From Sulfurimonadaceae bacterium (GTDB taxonomy: Bacteria; Campylobacterota; Campylobacteria; Campylobacterales; Sulfurimonadaceae): 49,756 nucleotides of DNA. The notes beneath the pieces are model-generated. The model had not been told where the DNA came from and made no database searches. It was given only the letters and a program-made list of their open reading frames with translations. Shown here one piece after another: positions 1 to 9,800 of this stretch (positions are counted from its first letter, which is position 1; each line of letters begins with the position of its first letter). The stretch covers positions 1 to 49,756 of the forward strand of contig JAQUHB010000021.1 in assembly GCA_028683835.1 (NCBI GenBank), read 5' to 3'. Made by a program: the position numbers and the translations under genes.

Positions 1-2
1 GA

Positions 3-27
3 ATTAGAGTGAAAAGTACACTCTAAT
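3..27 (-). terminator. Hairpin at the 3' end of tonB
   Basis: Nine-base perfect inverted repeat (3-11 with 19-27, seven-base loop). It overlaps the tonB stop codon and lies at the end of the TonB operon. The downstream T-tract cannot be judged because the window ends, so this is a possible terminator or mRNA-stabilising stem. Confidence 0.45.
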
Positions 28-694
28 CTATGGTGTAAACTACCGGCACGGTAATAGTCATACTTTCTTCTTTAAGCTCTTTGGGAATAGGAGCCGTTTT
101 TGCTAAAGTGATAAGTATTTTCTTTGCTGCATCATCTAACATTTCAAATCCTGAACCTCCATTAATTGAGATATTGGTAATCGTTCCATCTGCCAAAACA
201 GTAAATGTGACTTTCGCGGTTCCGCTTTGTCCAAGTCTTTTTGCATTCTTTGGATAAACCTTGAGTTTGTCTATGCTCTGATAAAGAGCTCCCAAATATT
301 TACTTTTAATATTCTTCGTATCAACGCCGGTAATTTTTGGTTCGCTCTTTGGCGCTTTTAGTGCAGGTTCAACCGGTTTTACAAGCTCTTTAGGTTTTTC
401 TACGAGTTTTTCTTCCACCGGTTTAGGCAGAGGTTTTGGTAAAGCTATAGGCGTGGGCTTTGTGTCTTGTACAACCGGTTTTTGTTTTACAAGCTCTTTA
501 GGAGGTTGCAGTTTTTGCACAGGTTGAACTTTAGAAGGCGAAGGTTTTGTCTTTGGAGTGCTCGGTAGTGTCATGATAGTTATAGGTATTACTTTTGGTT
601 TGGGTGGTGTGTGTGTTACAAACATAAAATAAACAACAACAGCCCCGATGGCTACATGTAAAGCTGTAGAGAATGCAATACTTTTTTTAAGCAT
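23..694 (-). CDS. tonB: TonB energy-transducing protein
   Basis: Couples the ExbB/ExbD proton motor in the inner membrane to outer-membrane receptors. From the ATG at 694 it is 223 residues: a cytoplasmic stub, one membrane segment at about residues 8-26, a long Pro/Lys-rich periplasmic linker, and a C-terminal TonB domain with the usual YPxxAxxxGxxGxxxVxFxV pattern. An in-frame upstream start would add 28 residues lying inside exbD; I prefer 694 because it falls four bases after the exbD stop and follows a purine-rich ribosome site (AAGAAAGAG). It is the last gene of an operon with exbB, exbD and the receptor, which suggests a TonB system dedicated to that receptor, although TonB can also serve others. 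Confidence 0.93.
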   Translation of the reverse strand: MLKKSIAFSTALHVAIGAVVVYFMFVTHTPPKPKVIPITIMTLPSTPKTKPSPSKVQPVQKLQPPKELVKQKPVVQDTKPTPIALPKPLPKPVEEKLVEKPKELVKPVEPALKAPKSEPKITGVDTKNIKSKYLGALYQSIDKLKVYPKNAKRLGQSGTAKVTFTVLADGTITNISINGGSGFEMLDDAAKKILITLAKTAPIPKELKEESMTITVPVVYTID

Positions 695-698
695 AGCT

Positions 699-1076
699 CT
701 ACTCTTTCTTTGTCGCAATGGAAAGGTGTGTATATCCCGCAGCTGTGAGGGTATCGATAGTTCCGACAAAATACTCATAGTTCATCTTCGCATCTCCGTT
801 GATGATGATAGTGGTCTCTTTTGGAGTTTGAGCTAGTAAAGATACAAGGTTGTTTTTATCTATTGCAACACCATCAAGGTAAGTTTTGCCGTCTTTGGTG
901 AGTGTGATATCTTTAGGTTTTTCCACTTTTGCACTTTGTGCAGAAGCTTTTGGAAGATCTACCTTGATAGCGCCTTTTGCGATGAAAGTCGCAGTTGTGA
1001 GAACGATTGCCAAAAGGACAAGCATGATATCAATGAAAGGGATGACATTGATGGATTCAATTTTTTTAATTGCCAT
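699..1076 (-). CDS. exbD: Biopolymer transport protein ExbD
   Basis: ExbD forms the proton channel with ExbB and energises TonB. The 125-residue protein has one N-terminal membrane helix (about residues 12-32) with the conserved aspartate in the NVIPFIDIMLVLL stretch, then a periplasmic domain ending in a typical LSIATKKE tail. Its start overlaps the end of exbB by 11 bases and its stop is four bases before tonB, so the three genes are probably translationally coupled. The length matches other ExbD proteins. The call is secure at family level; ExbD and TolR are close relatives, but the neighbouring tonB and receptor favour ExbD. Confidence 0.93.
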   Translation of the reverse strand: MAIKKIESINVIPFIDIMLVLLAIVLTTATFIAKGAIKVDLPKASAQSAKVEKPKDITLTKDGKTYLDGVAIDKNNLVSLLAQTPKETTIIINGDAKMNYEYFVGTIDTLTAAGYTHLSIATKKE

Positions 1077-1491
1077 TTTTGATATCCCATCTAATAAGGA
1101 GCACTTCCATTTTTCTCACAAGGTAGTTGTGAAAAACGATGGAAGGAATCGCCACCACAAGACCAAAAGCTGTTGCTTTCAAAGCAAGTGCTAGACCTGT
1201 CATGATAGCGCCGCTATCTGTCATACCATTTGTACCGATAGTGAAAAATGTCAGGATGATTCCAAATACAGTTCCCAAAAGCCCCACATACGGGGCATTT
1301 GAAGCGATAGTCGAGATGATGGTGAGATTATTTCCAAGATCGATCTCTAACTCTTTTTTGTCTTTGTAATCTTCTAAAGTTATCTTTTTATAAAACGTTG
1401 TGCGCTCAATTCCTACACCGATTGAGAGGATGCTCATCAATCCTAAAATTGCAAATATTATGATATCTAGTATCTCTTTGTATTGTTCCAT
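1066..1491 (-). CDS. exbB: Biopolymer transport protein ExbB (short form)
   Basis: Inner-membrane subunit of the ExbB/ExbD/TonB motor. At 141 residues it is much shorter than E. coli ExbB (about 240), as is usual in Campylobacterota. It has an N-terminal helix (about 7-27), a short cytoplasmic loop and two more helices (about 65-88 and 100-125), with the MotA/TolQ/ExbB signature APYVGLLGTVFGI and the ALKATAFGLVVAIPSI segment that faces the proton path. It follows the receptor by 16 bases and overlaps exbD, so it belongs to the same transcript. TolQ is the alternative, made unlikely by the tonB context. Confidence 0.92.
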   Translation of the reverse strand: MEQYKEILDIIIFAILGLMSILSIGVGIERTTFYKKITLEDYKDKKELEIDLGNNLTIISTIASNAPYVGLLGTVFGIILTFFTIGTNGMTDSGAIMTGLALALKATAFGLVVAIPSIVFHNYLVRKMEVLLIRWDIKNGN

Positions 1492-1507
1492 CTGTTTTTT
1501 CCTTTAA

Positions 1508-3610
1508 TTAAAATGTTGCTTTTATGCCGGCGTAGAGTGTTCTACCGCGAAGTGGACCCCAAACATATGATGTGTCAAAACCACCGCTTGCATCATAAAA
1601 TAACGGTGACTGCACATCTGTCTGTACAAAGTCAAAGAGGTTTTTCGCTCCTGCATAGAGCGTAAAGTTTTTATTGATTTTTTTAGATATTTTCATATCG
1701 ACTGTTACAAAAGAGGGAGCCGTTTGATTTTTTGGAGATGAAGCGGTTGTTCCATTGTAAGCATCATATCCATCATAGCCATATTGCGCTAAATCACGCG
1801 CACCTACCCAAGTTGCTTCACCGTAAAGATCCCAACCGCTATAGTCATAATCTGCACTCAAACGCGCGCGCTGTTCTACGGGAGCTAAAGTCATAAGTGA
1901 TTTATAGTTATTATCGTAATTGTATATCTCATAAGAGCCGGAAAGAGTAAGATTATTGTTGAGAATGTATCCAATAACGACATCTCCTTCTTTAACACTG
2001 ATATCATTTGCACTGTTGCGAAGGGTAGGAATTGCTCCTGAATTGTCCACATAAGCCAGATTTTTTACCTGAGTATATGCGGCTGAACCTGTGACGCTGA
2101 GACCGTTTTTATTGTAAGCAAGAGAATAATTGATCCCGTTTGATTTTTCAATGGAGTTAATATCCATCGCAAATCCGTTATCAAGCACTCCATGATCAGA
2201 TTCAAAAAATGTCAAAGGTGAACGGTAACCCATTCCCCAGCCCAGACGTGATGTAAGAGTGTTTGTATGATCATGACGAAATAAAATACGTGGAACAAGC
2301 AGGGTATCGTCGATCTCATTGCCTTTGGCTTTTTGAGCAAGCCAATTGGTTGTGATCTTTTCACCTCTGAGTGCTAAAGTAAGCTGATTCGCATCATCGA
2401 GCGTCCATGCGTCTTGTCCATAAACACCGTATGCCGCGTAATCAAAATCATCTTTTTCCATCCCATGTTGTACATAATAATATGTGGACTCTGAACGTGC
2501 CTGCTCGATTTTTGCATCCAAACCGTAAGTTAAAAAGTGATTTTCACTTACTGCATGATCTATTTTGATATCCCCAAAATAGGTCTTATCGACATTTGAA
2601 TAATCGGCACCTTCATAAAGAGAATCTTGTTTTTGCTCTGAGTAAGCAAGCGTCGTTTGCAGGCTCATCGTATTGCTGATGATATGATGCTCTTTTGCAT
2701 AGACTTCATCACGAGTTGTGTTAATGACTTCTATCATGGCGAGGGGATCGCCTGTATAGGTATTATTGATGTTATTTCCTAAAAAACTCGTATTGCCACT
2801 ATTTCCCTGTGCGATAGCCGAGTTTTCAGAAGCTATAGTTCCCCCTTTGACATCAGAACTGAAATGTGCTGCATGGATGTCTAAAGAGTCATAAGGAGAA
2901 AATTTATGAGTGAGCATGACGGAGATCGATTGATTTTTCATCGAAGGAGATTCGCTGACACCGTTATGGTCGTTATCTACCTGATCTTGCTCATGAGAAG
3001 ATGCGGAGATTAAGATACCGGTTTGTTTGTCATCAGTGATTGCTTGGCCAAGAATGGAGTAGTTTTTTTCACCTAAAGTGCCCATTGATGCATCAAACTC
3101 TACACCGTTCTTATAAGGACGCATCGGGATGATATTGACTGTCCCTCCAATAGCTTCAGGAGCAGTAAGTGAAGCTCCGGCACCGCGAGTGATTTGGATG
3201 CTTTGGATGTCGGAAGTGCCCACAGCATCAGCTCCGTAAAAGCTCGATACTGTCGAATTGAATGGAATACCATCCACAAGGATAGTCGTATGATCTCCCG
3301 TAAGACCGTTGATCTGTATACGCTTCATACCGCAAACAGAACATCCTGTTTCTACATTCACACCTGCTTGTTGGCTTATTGCTTCACTGAGTGTAGCTGA
3401 TTGTGTTTGTTCTATCTGTTTTTTATCAACAACTTCAGTCTTTTCAACTGCATCTTGGAGAATTCTTCTTTGTTGTACTTTTGTTGTTTTTGTAGTCTCT
3501 AAAGAGCTAGAGTTTGTATCACCTACAGTGATAGAATTGAGCTGAATATCCTCAGCAAACGCGCTTGTACATATCGCTGCACACGCAACGACTGATATAA
3601 ATTTTGTCAT
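1508..3610 (-). CDS. TonB-dependent outer-membrane receptor with a CSVC plug motif
   Basis: A 700-residue outer-membrane beta-barrel with a cleaved signal peptide (cut probably after AFA, residue 19), a plug domain (about 50-170) and a C-terminal barrel ending in an aromatic residue (AGIKATF), as expected for BAM recognition. The plug contains LVDGIPFNS and the TonB-box-distal motif GCSVCGMKRIQINGL with C90, C93 and M95. Receptors with a C-x-x-C before the R-x-NGL segment form a recognisable subgroup whose ligand I cannot name; Cys/Met pairs near the plug are used by the copper receptor OprC, so a metal such as copper is a reasonable guess. The upstream small gene carries the same CSVC tetrapeptide. 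exbB, exbD and tonB follow directly. The ligand is unproven. Confidence 0.9.
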   Translation of the reverse strand: MTKFISVVACAAICTSAFAEDIQLNSITVGDTNSSSLETTKTTKVQQRRILQDAVEKTEVVDKKQIEQTQSATLSEAISQQAGVNVETGCSVCGMKRIQINGLTGDHTTILVDGIPFNSTVSSFYGADAVGTSDIQSIQITRGAGASLTAPEAIGGTVNIIPMRPYKNGVEFDASMGTLGEKNYSILGQAITDDKQTGILISASSHEQDQVDNDHNGVSESPSMKNQSISVMLTHKFSPYDSLDIHAAHFSSDVKGGTIASENSAIAQGNSGNTSFLGNNINNTYTGDPLAMIEVINTTRDEVYAKEHHIISNTMSLQTTLAYSEQKQDSLYEGADYSNVDKTYFGDIKIDHAVSENHFLTYGLDAKIEQARSESTYYYVQHGMEKDDFDYAAYGVYGQDAWTLDDANQLTLALRGEKITTNWLAQKAKGNEIDDTLLVPRILFRHDHTNTLTSRLGWGMGYRSPLTFFESDHGVLDNGFAMDINSIEKSNGINYSLAYNKNGLSVTGSAAYTQVKNLAYVDNSGAIPTLRNSANDISVKEGDVVIGYILNNNLTLSGSYEIYNYDNNYKSLMTLAPVEQRARLSADYDYSGWDLYGEATWVGARDLAQYGYDGYDAYNGTTASSPKNQTAPSFVTVDMKISKKINKNFTLYAGAKNLFDFVQTDVQSPLFYDASGGFDTSYVWGPLRGRTLYAGIKATF

Positions 3611-3632
3611 AGAAATTTCCTAATCTTTATAA

Positions 3633-3638
3633 ATTATA
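3633..3638 (-). promoter_or_regulatory. Possible -10 element for the receptor
   Basis: Minus-strand TATAAT lies 23 bases before the receptor start, followed by AGGAAA as ribosome site. This could let the receptor and exb/tonB genes be expressed separately from the small upstream gene. No Fur-box-like palindrome was recognised. Confidence 0.35.
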
Positions 3639-3664
3639 GTAGTAATTGTTATTTGGTAAAAAGA

Positions 3665-3922
3665 TTAGGCGAGAGGAGGGGCTCTGCTACGAGCTTGGAT
3701 AAGACACGGTTTAGCTGTACTTTGAGGTATGGAGATGAATTCGGTATAAGTTTTGTCGATGGATACAAGAGATGGAGTATCAACGGCAACAGCTGGAGTA
3801 TGGGAAAGAACACACACGCTACAATTGTCACCAAGATGGTGCACATGGGAGATCTCATGTGCAACACCCATAAAAATAGAGAGGAAATAGATAAGCGCTA
3901 ATAATCGTTTTATCTTACGCAT
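3665..3922 (-). CDS. Small His/Cys-rich exported protein (DUF2946-like)
   Basis: An 85-residue protein with a basic N terminus and one hydrophobic helix (about 7-21), followed by a histidine-rich patch (H22, H26, H28, H29) and a C34-S-V-C37 pair with H41. This HEISHVHH...CxxC pattern resembles the DUF2946 family, small proteins of unknown function often found beside TonB receptors and copper genes. It is probably exported or membrane-anchored with the metal-binding-type residues outside the cytoplasm. The start is convincing: AGGAGGGG sits directly before the ATG. It is the first gene of the operon, 54 bases before the receptor. Family assignment is by pattern only; metal binding is inferred. 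Confidence 0.72.
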   Translation of the reverse strand: MRKIKRLLALIYFLSIFMGVAHEISHVHHLGDNCSVCVLSHTPAVAVDTPSLVSIDKTYTEFISIPQSTAKPCLIQARSRAPPLA

Positions 3923-3943
3923 TCCCCTCCTTTATTTTTCGCA

Positions 3944-3949
3944 AGTATA
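3944..3949 (-). promoter_or_regulatory. Possible -10 element for the TonB operon
   Basis: Minus-strand TATACT 21 bases upstream of the first operon gene, just before the strong AGGAGGGG ribosome site. No clear -35 was seen, which is common for Campylobacterota sigma-70 promoters. Confidence 0.4.
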
Positions 3950-4004
3950 ACATTTTTATAAGAGATGTCACTTTCAACATCTTTGTAATTGGATACAATT
4001 ATGT

Positions 4005-6785
4005 ATGGCAAAGAAAAATAAACACTCAATAAAAATAAATACAAAGATAAGACATTTTTTCGGGGATGATCCTTTTGATGTTGGGATTGAACGCGTAGAT
4101 GAAAGAACACTTATAGAACTCGCTCATACCATTGGTCTCTTTGATGTGGATTTTCACAAAAAAGAGCTTCTCCGTGCACTTCGTCAGCTTTGGTCCACTG
4201 GGGATACGATAGTGCGTGATGATATCTTGCACTTTTTTCAAGCAGACAAACGACTGTATCCACCTCTTAGCGCACCAGAACCTTCGATGGAAAAAGAGGA
4301 GAAGATAGACTCTCTTTTAGAGGAATTTAAAGACCTTTCAGCAGATGAGCGTTTACAGATATTCGGTGCGTTTTTGGATGTACGAAGTAAAAAAATCACT
4401 TATGCGAAGATAGAATCAAAACTCCGACACTTAAGATTTGAGAAGAAAAAAGAGCGTCTGCAAAAAGCTCTTGATGGACGTTTTGATCTTGATGACAGAT
4501 TCGAGTTTAACGCTTCCATAGCTATAACAACCAAAGAACAGAGTTTTAAAAAGATAACAGTTTTAAAAACATCTGTTATAGATGTAGATGAGCTTATGAA
4601 TGAAGAGGATGAGCATCTTATACAAAAAATAGCTTCACTCAAGATGACTGCAACTCTGCGAAAGCAAAAAGAGGTGGATGAGTTTATCAAGAATCTCAAA
4701 TCTCCACATCCATACCTCAGCGATCAACAGATCATCACTGCTATAAAAACTGCTTCACCAACAGCTGATTTAAAATTGCCACCGTTGAGCGAAACTTTAT
4801 TAGCTGCTATTTTGAAACAATATTCAAGTGTTGAGGGCTTGCATGTAAGTCAAGATGATGTTATTTTGACTTCAAAAGAGAAGTTTGATTTTACAGATCT
4901 TGATATCGAGATAAAATATGAAGTACACGTTGTTATAGAACTTGAAGAGCTTTTGAAACTTATCTGGAACGGACAGGATCTTTCACTCAATGTTCAAATC
5001 GAAATGGCAAAAAAAGAGCAAGAAGATGAGTTTTTAAAAGAGTTTAATATGCTTGTAGATGAGTGTCAAAAAGCTTCGACACTTTTACAGCTTCCAAAAC
5101 AAGAGCTTCTTGAGATAGTGTTCGAACACCTTTCCCCTTACCTGTATAATACTTTGAGTATCTCTGCAAAAACACACAGAAAAATTATCTACGCCTTTAA
5201 CAAGCAGATACAAGAGGAACTTTTAAAACGTCAAAAACAGATGCTTCTCGCGCGTACTATCCGTGACTTTAAAAACCTCTTTCCTATCGCTCGTTCTATC
5301 AAAAGAGAGCTGATTCTTCATATTGGGCCCACGAACAGCGGAAAGACCTATGAAGCGATGCAGGCTTTGAAAAAAGCGGACACGGGATACTATCTCGCAC
5401 CGCTTCGACTTCTTGCTCTTGAAGGTTACGAAGACCTCAATGCAAGCGGTGTCGATGCTTCGCTTGTCACGGGTGAAGAGCAGCTTATTAACGAAGAAGC
5501 CACACATATCAGCTCGACGATCGAGATGCTCAACTTCGATGTGGATGTGGATGTGTGTGTTATCGATGAGGTACAGATGCTTGATGACCGTGACCGTGGC
5601 TGGGCATGGGCAAATGCCATTATCGGCGCACCTGCGAAAAAGATCATCATGACGGGTTCTATCAATGCAAAAGATGCTATCGTCGCTTTGGCTGAGTATC
5701 TTGGAGAAAAACTTACTATCATAGAGTTTGAGCGAAAAAATCCTCTCAAACTTCTTCCAACAGCAACGGCTATCGCCGATGTTATGCCAGCAACTGCCAT
5801 CATAGCATTTTCAAGAAAAGATGTGTTACGTCTGAAGCAAAACTTTTCCCGCAGCTATAAGGTAAGTGTCGTGTACGGCAATCTTTCTCCTGAAGTCAGA
5901 CGTGAAGAAGCGCGTAGATTTCGAGAAAAAGAGACAGACATCTTAATTGCCACAGATGCAATCGCTATGGGGATGAATCTTCCTATTAAAACGATTCTGT
6001 TTTCAAAAGTGATTAAGTTTGATGGGGAAAAAGACCGTTTTTTAACGCCTTCGGAAATTCATCAAATCTCAGGGCGAGCAGGACGTTATGGACTCAATGA
6101 AGTTGGATATGTCGGCGCACTTAAAAGTGATGCCTTACATGTAATCGAAAAAAATATGGCAAAACCTGCAAAACCTGTGGATATTCCGTTTAAAGTGATG
6201 GCAAATCTTGACCACATCAGACTTGTCGGCTCGATTTTAGAAGAGAACTCGCTTACGAAAATATTGGAATTTTTTGTTGAAAATATGCAGTTTAACGGTC
6301 CCTTCACCGCTGCAAATATTGAGACGATGCTTGAAGCGGCAAAAATAGTCGATGGATACGATATCGACATTGCAGCAAAATATCATCTTGCTTCTGCTCC
6401 GTTGACACTCAAATCTCCTTTTATTATGGCTTCATTTGAGCGTTATGTACATAAATTGGAGCAAAAAGAACCTATCATGTATCTGCCTCCTGAAATGAAA
6501 AGTGAGTTTGCAAGCACTATGGAAGAACTTCTCGATATAGAAGATCGTGTCAAAGAGATTACGCTTTATCTGTGGTTGAGTTATAGATTTGACGAGTTTT
6601 TTGTTGATGCGGATAATGCAAGACATTTTAGGAGTGTACTCAATAGATATATAGAAAATTCTCTCAAAAATAGTCATTTTGTTCCAAGATGCAGAATGTG
6701 TACAAAACCGCTTCCGCTCAACTCAAATTATGGTATCTGTCAAAGCTGTTTTAGAAAAGAGTATAAAGGGAAAAGACATGGGTAA
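4005..6785 (+). CDS. Suv3-like SF2 RNA/DNA helicase with C-terminal zinc-ribbon-like motif
   Basis: A 926-residue ATP-dependent helicase resembling mitochondrial Suv3, the RNA helicase of the mitochondrial degradosome. Residues 1-430 are a lineage-specific region without a motif I recognise. The core has motif I GPTNSGKT (about 441-448), motif II DEVQ (about 520), the RDRGWAW segment, motif III TGS, the second RecA domain with YGNLSPEVRREEARRF, and motif VI QISGRAGRYG (about 687-696). The C terminus has C-x2-C...C-x2-C (about 896-916), suggesting a zinc ribbon. The ATG lacks a clear Shine-Dalgarno, and a TACAAT -10 ends only five bases upstream, so the message may be leaderless. It stands alone, divergent from the TonB operon. 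RNA turnover is the likely role but is inferred. Confidence 0.85.
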   Translation: MAKKNKHSIKINTKIRHFFGDDPFDVGIERVDERTLIELAHTIGLFDVDFHKKELLRALRQLWSTGDTIVRDDILHFFQADKRLYPPLSAPEPSMEKEEKIDSLLEEFKDLSADERLQIFGAFLDVRSKKITYAKIESKLRHLRFEKKKERLQKALDGRFDLDDRFEFNASIAITTKEQSFKKITVLKTSVIDVDELMNEEDEHLIQKIASLKMTATLRKQKEVDEFIKNLKSPHPYLSDQQIITAIKTASPTADLKLPPLSETLLAAILKQYSSVEGLHVSQDDVILTSKEKFDFTDLDIEIKYEVHVVIELEELLKLIWNGQDLSLNVQIEMAKKEQEDEFLKEFNMLVDECQKASTLLQLPKQELLEIVFEHLSPYLYNTLSISAKTHRKIIYAFNKQIQEELLKRQKQMLLARTIRDFKNLFPIARSIKRELILHIGPTNSGKTYEAMQALKKADTGYYLAPLRLLALEGYEDLNASGVDASLVTGEEQLINEEATHISSTIEMLNFDVDVDVCVIDEVQMLDDRDRGWAWANAIIGAPAKKIIMTGSINAKDAIVALAEYLGEKLTIIEFERKNPLKLLPTATAIADVMPATAIIAFSRKDVLRLKQNFSRSYKVSVVYGNLSPEVRREEARRFREKETDILIATDAIAMGMNLPIKTILFSKVIKFDGEKDRFLTPSEIHQISGRAGRYGLNEVGYVGALKSDALHVIEKNMAKPAKPVDIPFKVMANLDHIRLVGSILEENSLTKILEFFVENMQFNGPFTAANIETMLEAAKIVDGYDIDIAAKYHLASAPLTLKSPFIMASFERYVHKLEQKEPIMYLPPEMKSEFASTMEELLDIEDRVKEITLYLWLSYRFDEFFVDADNARHFRSVLNRYIENSLKNSHFVPRCRMCTKPLPLNSNYGICQSCFRKEYKGKRHG

Positions 6786-6860
6786 ATATAAAATCTAATA
6801 ATCGATTATGCTATATTATGCTTTAATGAAGGTCACATATTTTGATGAAAGGCGATTTTG

Positions 6861-9800
6861 ATGTATCTACAGATTTTTAATCTTATTAAAGATTTGGTTT
6901 TTATTCATGATAGTGAGTATAAAATTGTTTTTGCCAATGATGCTTATCTTTCATTTTGTGAAAAAAAATTTGAAGAGGTCGTTGGACATCCCTATTATGA
7001 AATCCTGCCTGTGCGTGATGGTCCGCTAGAAAGCTGTTTGAAGTCGTTGAAAAGTGAAGATCTTTCTGAACACAGTGAAATTCTCATGCTTAATGAACAG
7101 CCATTTCTAAGCCGCTCCATAAGAACTCAACTTCCAAATTTTTCTCTTCCTATCTCTATCCATATTCTTGAAAATTTGAAATTTTTACCGCAAAATCGAG
7201 AGATTTCTGAAGGTTTGCTGTTAAACACTTTTGTAAAAGATCGTCATTCAAGCTACCTTTTTTCTTATCAAGAGTACAACCGGACAATATCGCAGCTAAA
7301 CGGTATTTTAGACACGATTCCCGATCTGATCTGGCTTAAAAATAGTGAGGGGATTTTTTTAGCGTGTAACCCGACATTCGAACGTTTATTGAATCTCACA
7401 GAAAAAGATATTGTCGGAAAAACAGACTATGATTTTGTCGACAAGGAATTAGCTGATTTTTTCCGTGAAAAAGATCGTTTAGCGATAGAAGCCAACGGGC
7501 CAAGCCGTAATGAAGAGTGGCTGACGTTTGCAGATAATGGATATCATGGTCTTTTCGAGACAGTTAAAACTCCGTTGTATGATGATGCCCACAATTTGAT
7601 CGGTATTTTGGGAATTGCACGCGATATTACCGAACTTAAAAACAAAGAAAACAGATACCGTGTTTTATTTGAACGAAATGGTACATGTACGGCTATTATT
7701 GAAGCGGATGGAACTATCTCTTTAGCCAATGAGCAGTTTGCAGAGCTTGCGGAGTGTTCAAAAGAATCAGTGATTGGAACTTCTTTTTTAAATTTTGTGG
7801 ATGACATGGACAAAGAACAGATGAAAACCTACCATCTCAGACGTTCATTTGATGAAATGATCCCCGATCAGTATGAATTTAATTTTGTTTCTGCAAAAGG
7901 GCAAAAGGGAATAGGATCTGTTACTGCTGTTTATTTGCCGGAAACAGGGCAGACAATCGCTTCGATGATAGATATTACAGAGCAAAATAAAGACAAAATG
8001 CATATCCAGCGACTGACTCAGATGTATGCAACATTGAGTCAATGTAATCAAGTGATTATCCATGCGCTCAATCCCCAAGAGCTTTTTGAACAAATCTGCA
8101 GATATGCTGTTACGCTCGGTGGGATGAGTATGGCATGGATAGGAGTTATTGATACTCAGACACAGATGATTCGTCTTAAAGCTTCTTATGGGGATATAAA
8201 TCATTATCTTGATGAAATCGAAATTTCTACTCGAGAGGATGATCTTTTTGGACAAGGACCCACTAGTGCTGCTGTTCGTGAGGAGCGTTCAGTCTGGTGT
8301 CAGGACTTTATGCATGATTCATCTACGGCTCCTTGGCAGGAAAAAGTAAAAGCAATGGGAGTGCAAGCTTCCGCCTCAATTCCTTTCTATCAAAACGGTA
8401 AAGTTATAGGAGCTTTTATACTTTATTCTACAACCCTGAATGCATTTGATACATTAAGCCAAAAGTTAATTCAAGAAATGACGACAGAGTTGAGTTTTGC
8501 TATGGATAATTTTGATCGTGAGTCGAAGCGAAAAGCTTCACAAAACCGCTTAATAAAAACAGAGAAACTCTTAGAAAATATGAGTGCGATGGCTCATGTA
8601 GGCGCATGGGAGTTCAATCCAAAAACTGGAGAAGGAGAGTGGACTGCTGAAGTTTCCCGTATCCATGATATGGATCCAAATGATTCTACCTCTTTAAAAA
8701 GAGGACTCAGCGTATATCATGGCGAATGGCTCGAAAAAATCAAAAGTGCTATAGACTTGGCCGTGAACCAAGGCATCCCTTATGATCTGGAACTCCAGAT
8801 GGTAACACCTAAGGGAAATAAAAAATGGGTCCGCACTATTGGAACTCCGATTGTTGAGAGTGGAGAAGTCCTTAGTGTCCGTGGTTCAATGCAAGATGTC
8901 ACAGCCCAAAAAACAGCGCAGGATCAAGCTAAATGGTTGGCACATTTTGATGCTTTGACTGGGTTGCCAAATAGACTATTGCTTACCGATAGGGCCCAGC
9001 ATGCAATTAGTATTGCCAATAGAACAGATACTTCACTAGCGGTAATGCTTCTTGATCTGGATCATTTTAAAAATATAAATGACACGCTTGGACATGCTGT
9101 GGGTGATACTCTTTTGGTTGAAATTGCTTCACGCATGAAACTTATTACACGCTATGGTGATACTCTTTCTCGTCAGGGAGGTGATGAGTTTGTTATTTTA
9201 CTTCCAGGCGCTGACCTTGATGGAGCGATTCATTTTGCCGAAAAAGTAACACATAGTATTTCTCAGGTATATCAGATTGAAGATCATAATCTTACAGTTA
9301 CTCCATCAATTGGAATTGCCATATACCCGATGGACGGTAAAAATTTTCAAAACTTGTTTCAAGCCGCTGATGTTGCGATGTATCGTGCAAAACATGACGG
9401 ACGTAATTGCTATCGATTTTATGCTTCTGAACTTCAAACAAGTGCGGCTCGTAATCTTCAAATTGAAAATGCTTTACGTCAGGCAATAGAAAATAAAGAA
9501 TTAGAAGTTTATTATCAACCACAAATCGATGCTATGACACAAAAGTTAGTTGGATGTGAAGCTTTGCTCCGCTGGAAACATCCCATACTTGGAATGGTTT
9601 CTCCAGCGGAGTTTATCCCTATTGCAGAAAGTAGCGGACAGATTATAGCTATTGGGGAGTGGGTTCTTCGTACTGCTTTAGAGCAACTAAAAATCTGGTT
9701 AGATAATGGAATGGAATCTTTTCTTATGGCTATAAATCTCTCAGCAGTTCAATTTCGCCATCCTAAACTTATCTCCTTAGTCTTAAGTGTGTTACAAGAG

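Noticed and set aside
23-778. Longer tonB start at 778
   Set aside because: The extra 28 residues overlap exbD and have no membrane or TonB character; the ATG at 694 has a ribosome site and normal spacing.
3837-3868. GCACATG...CATGTGC inverted repeat inside the small His/Cys gene
   Set aside because: It coincides with repeated His-Val/His codons and is only seven bases per arm.
3653-3901. Plus-strand open frame opposite the small His/Cys protein
   Set aside because: No ribosome site, and the minus-strand gene has signal-like and motif features.
5413-5803. Open frames of up to 125 codons inside the helicase gene on both strands
   Set aside because: They overlap the conserved motor motifs of a clear gene and lack start signals.
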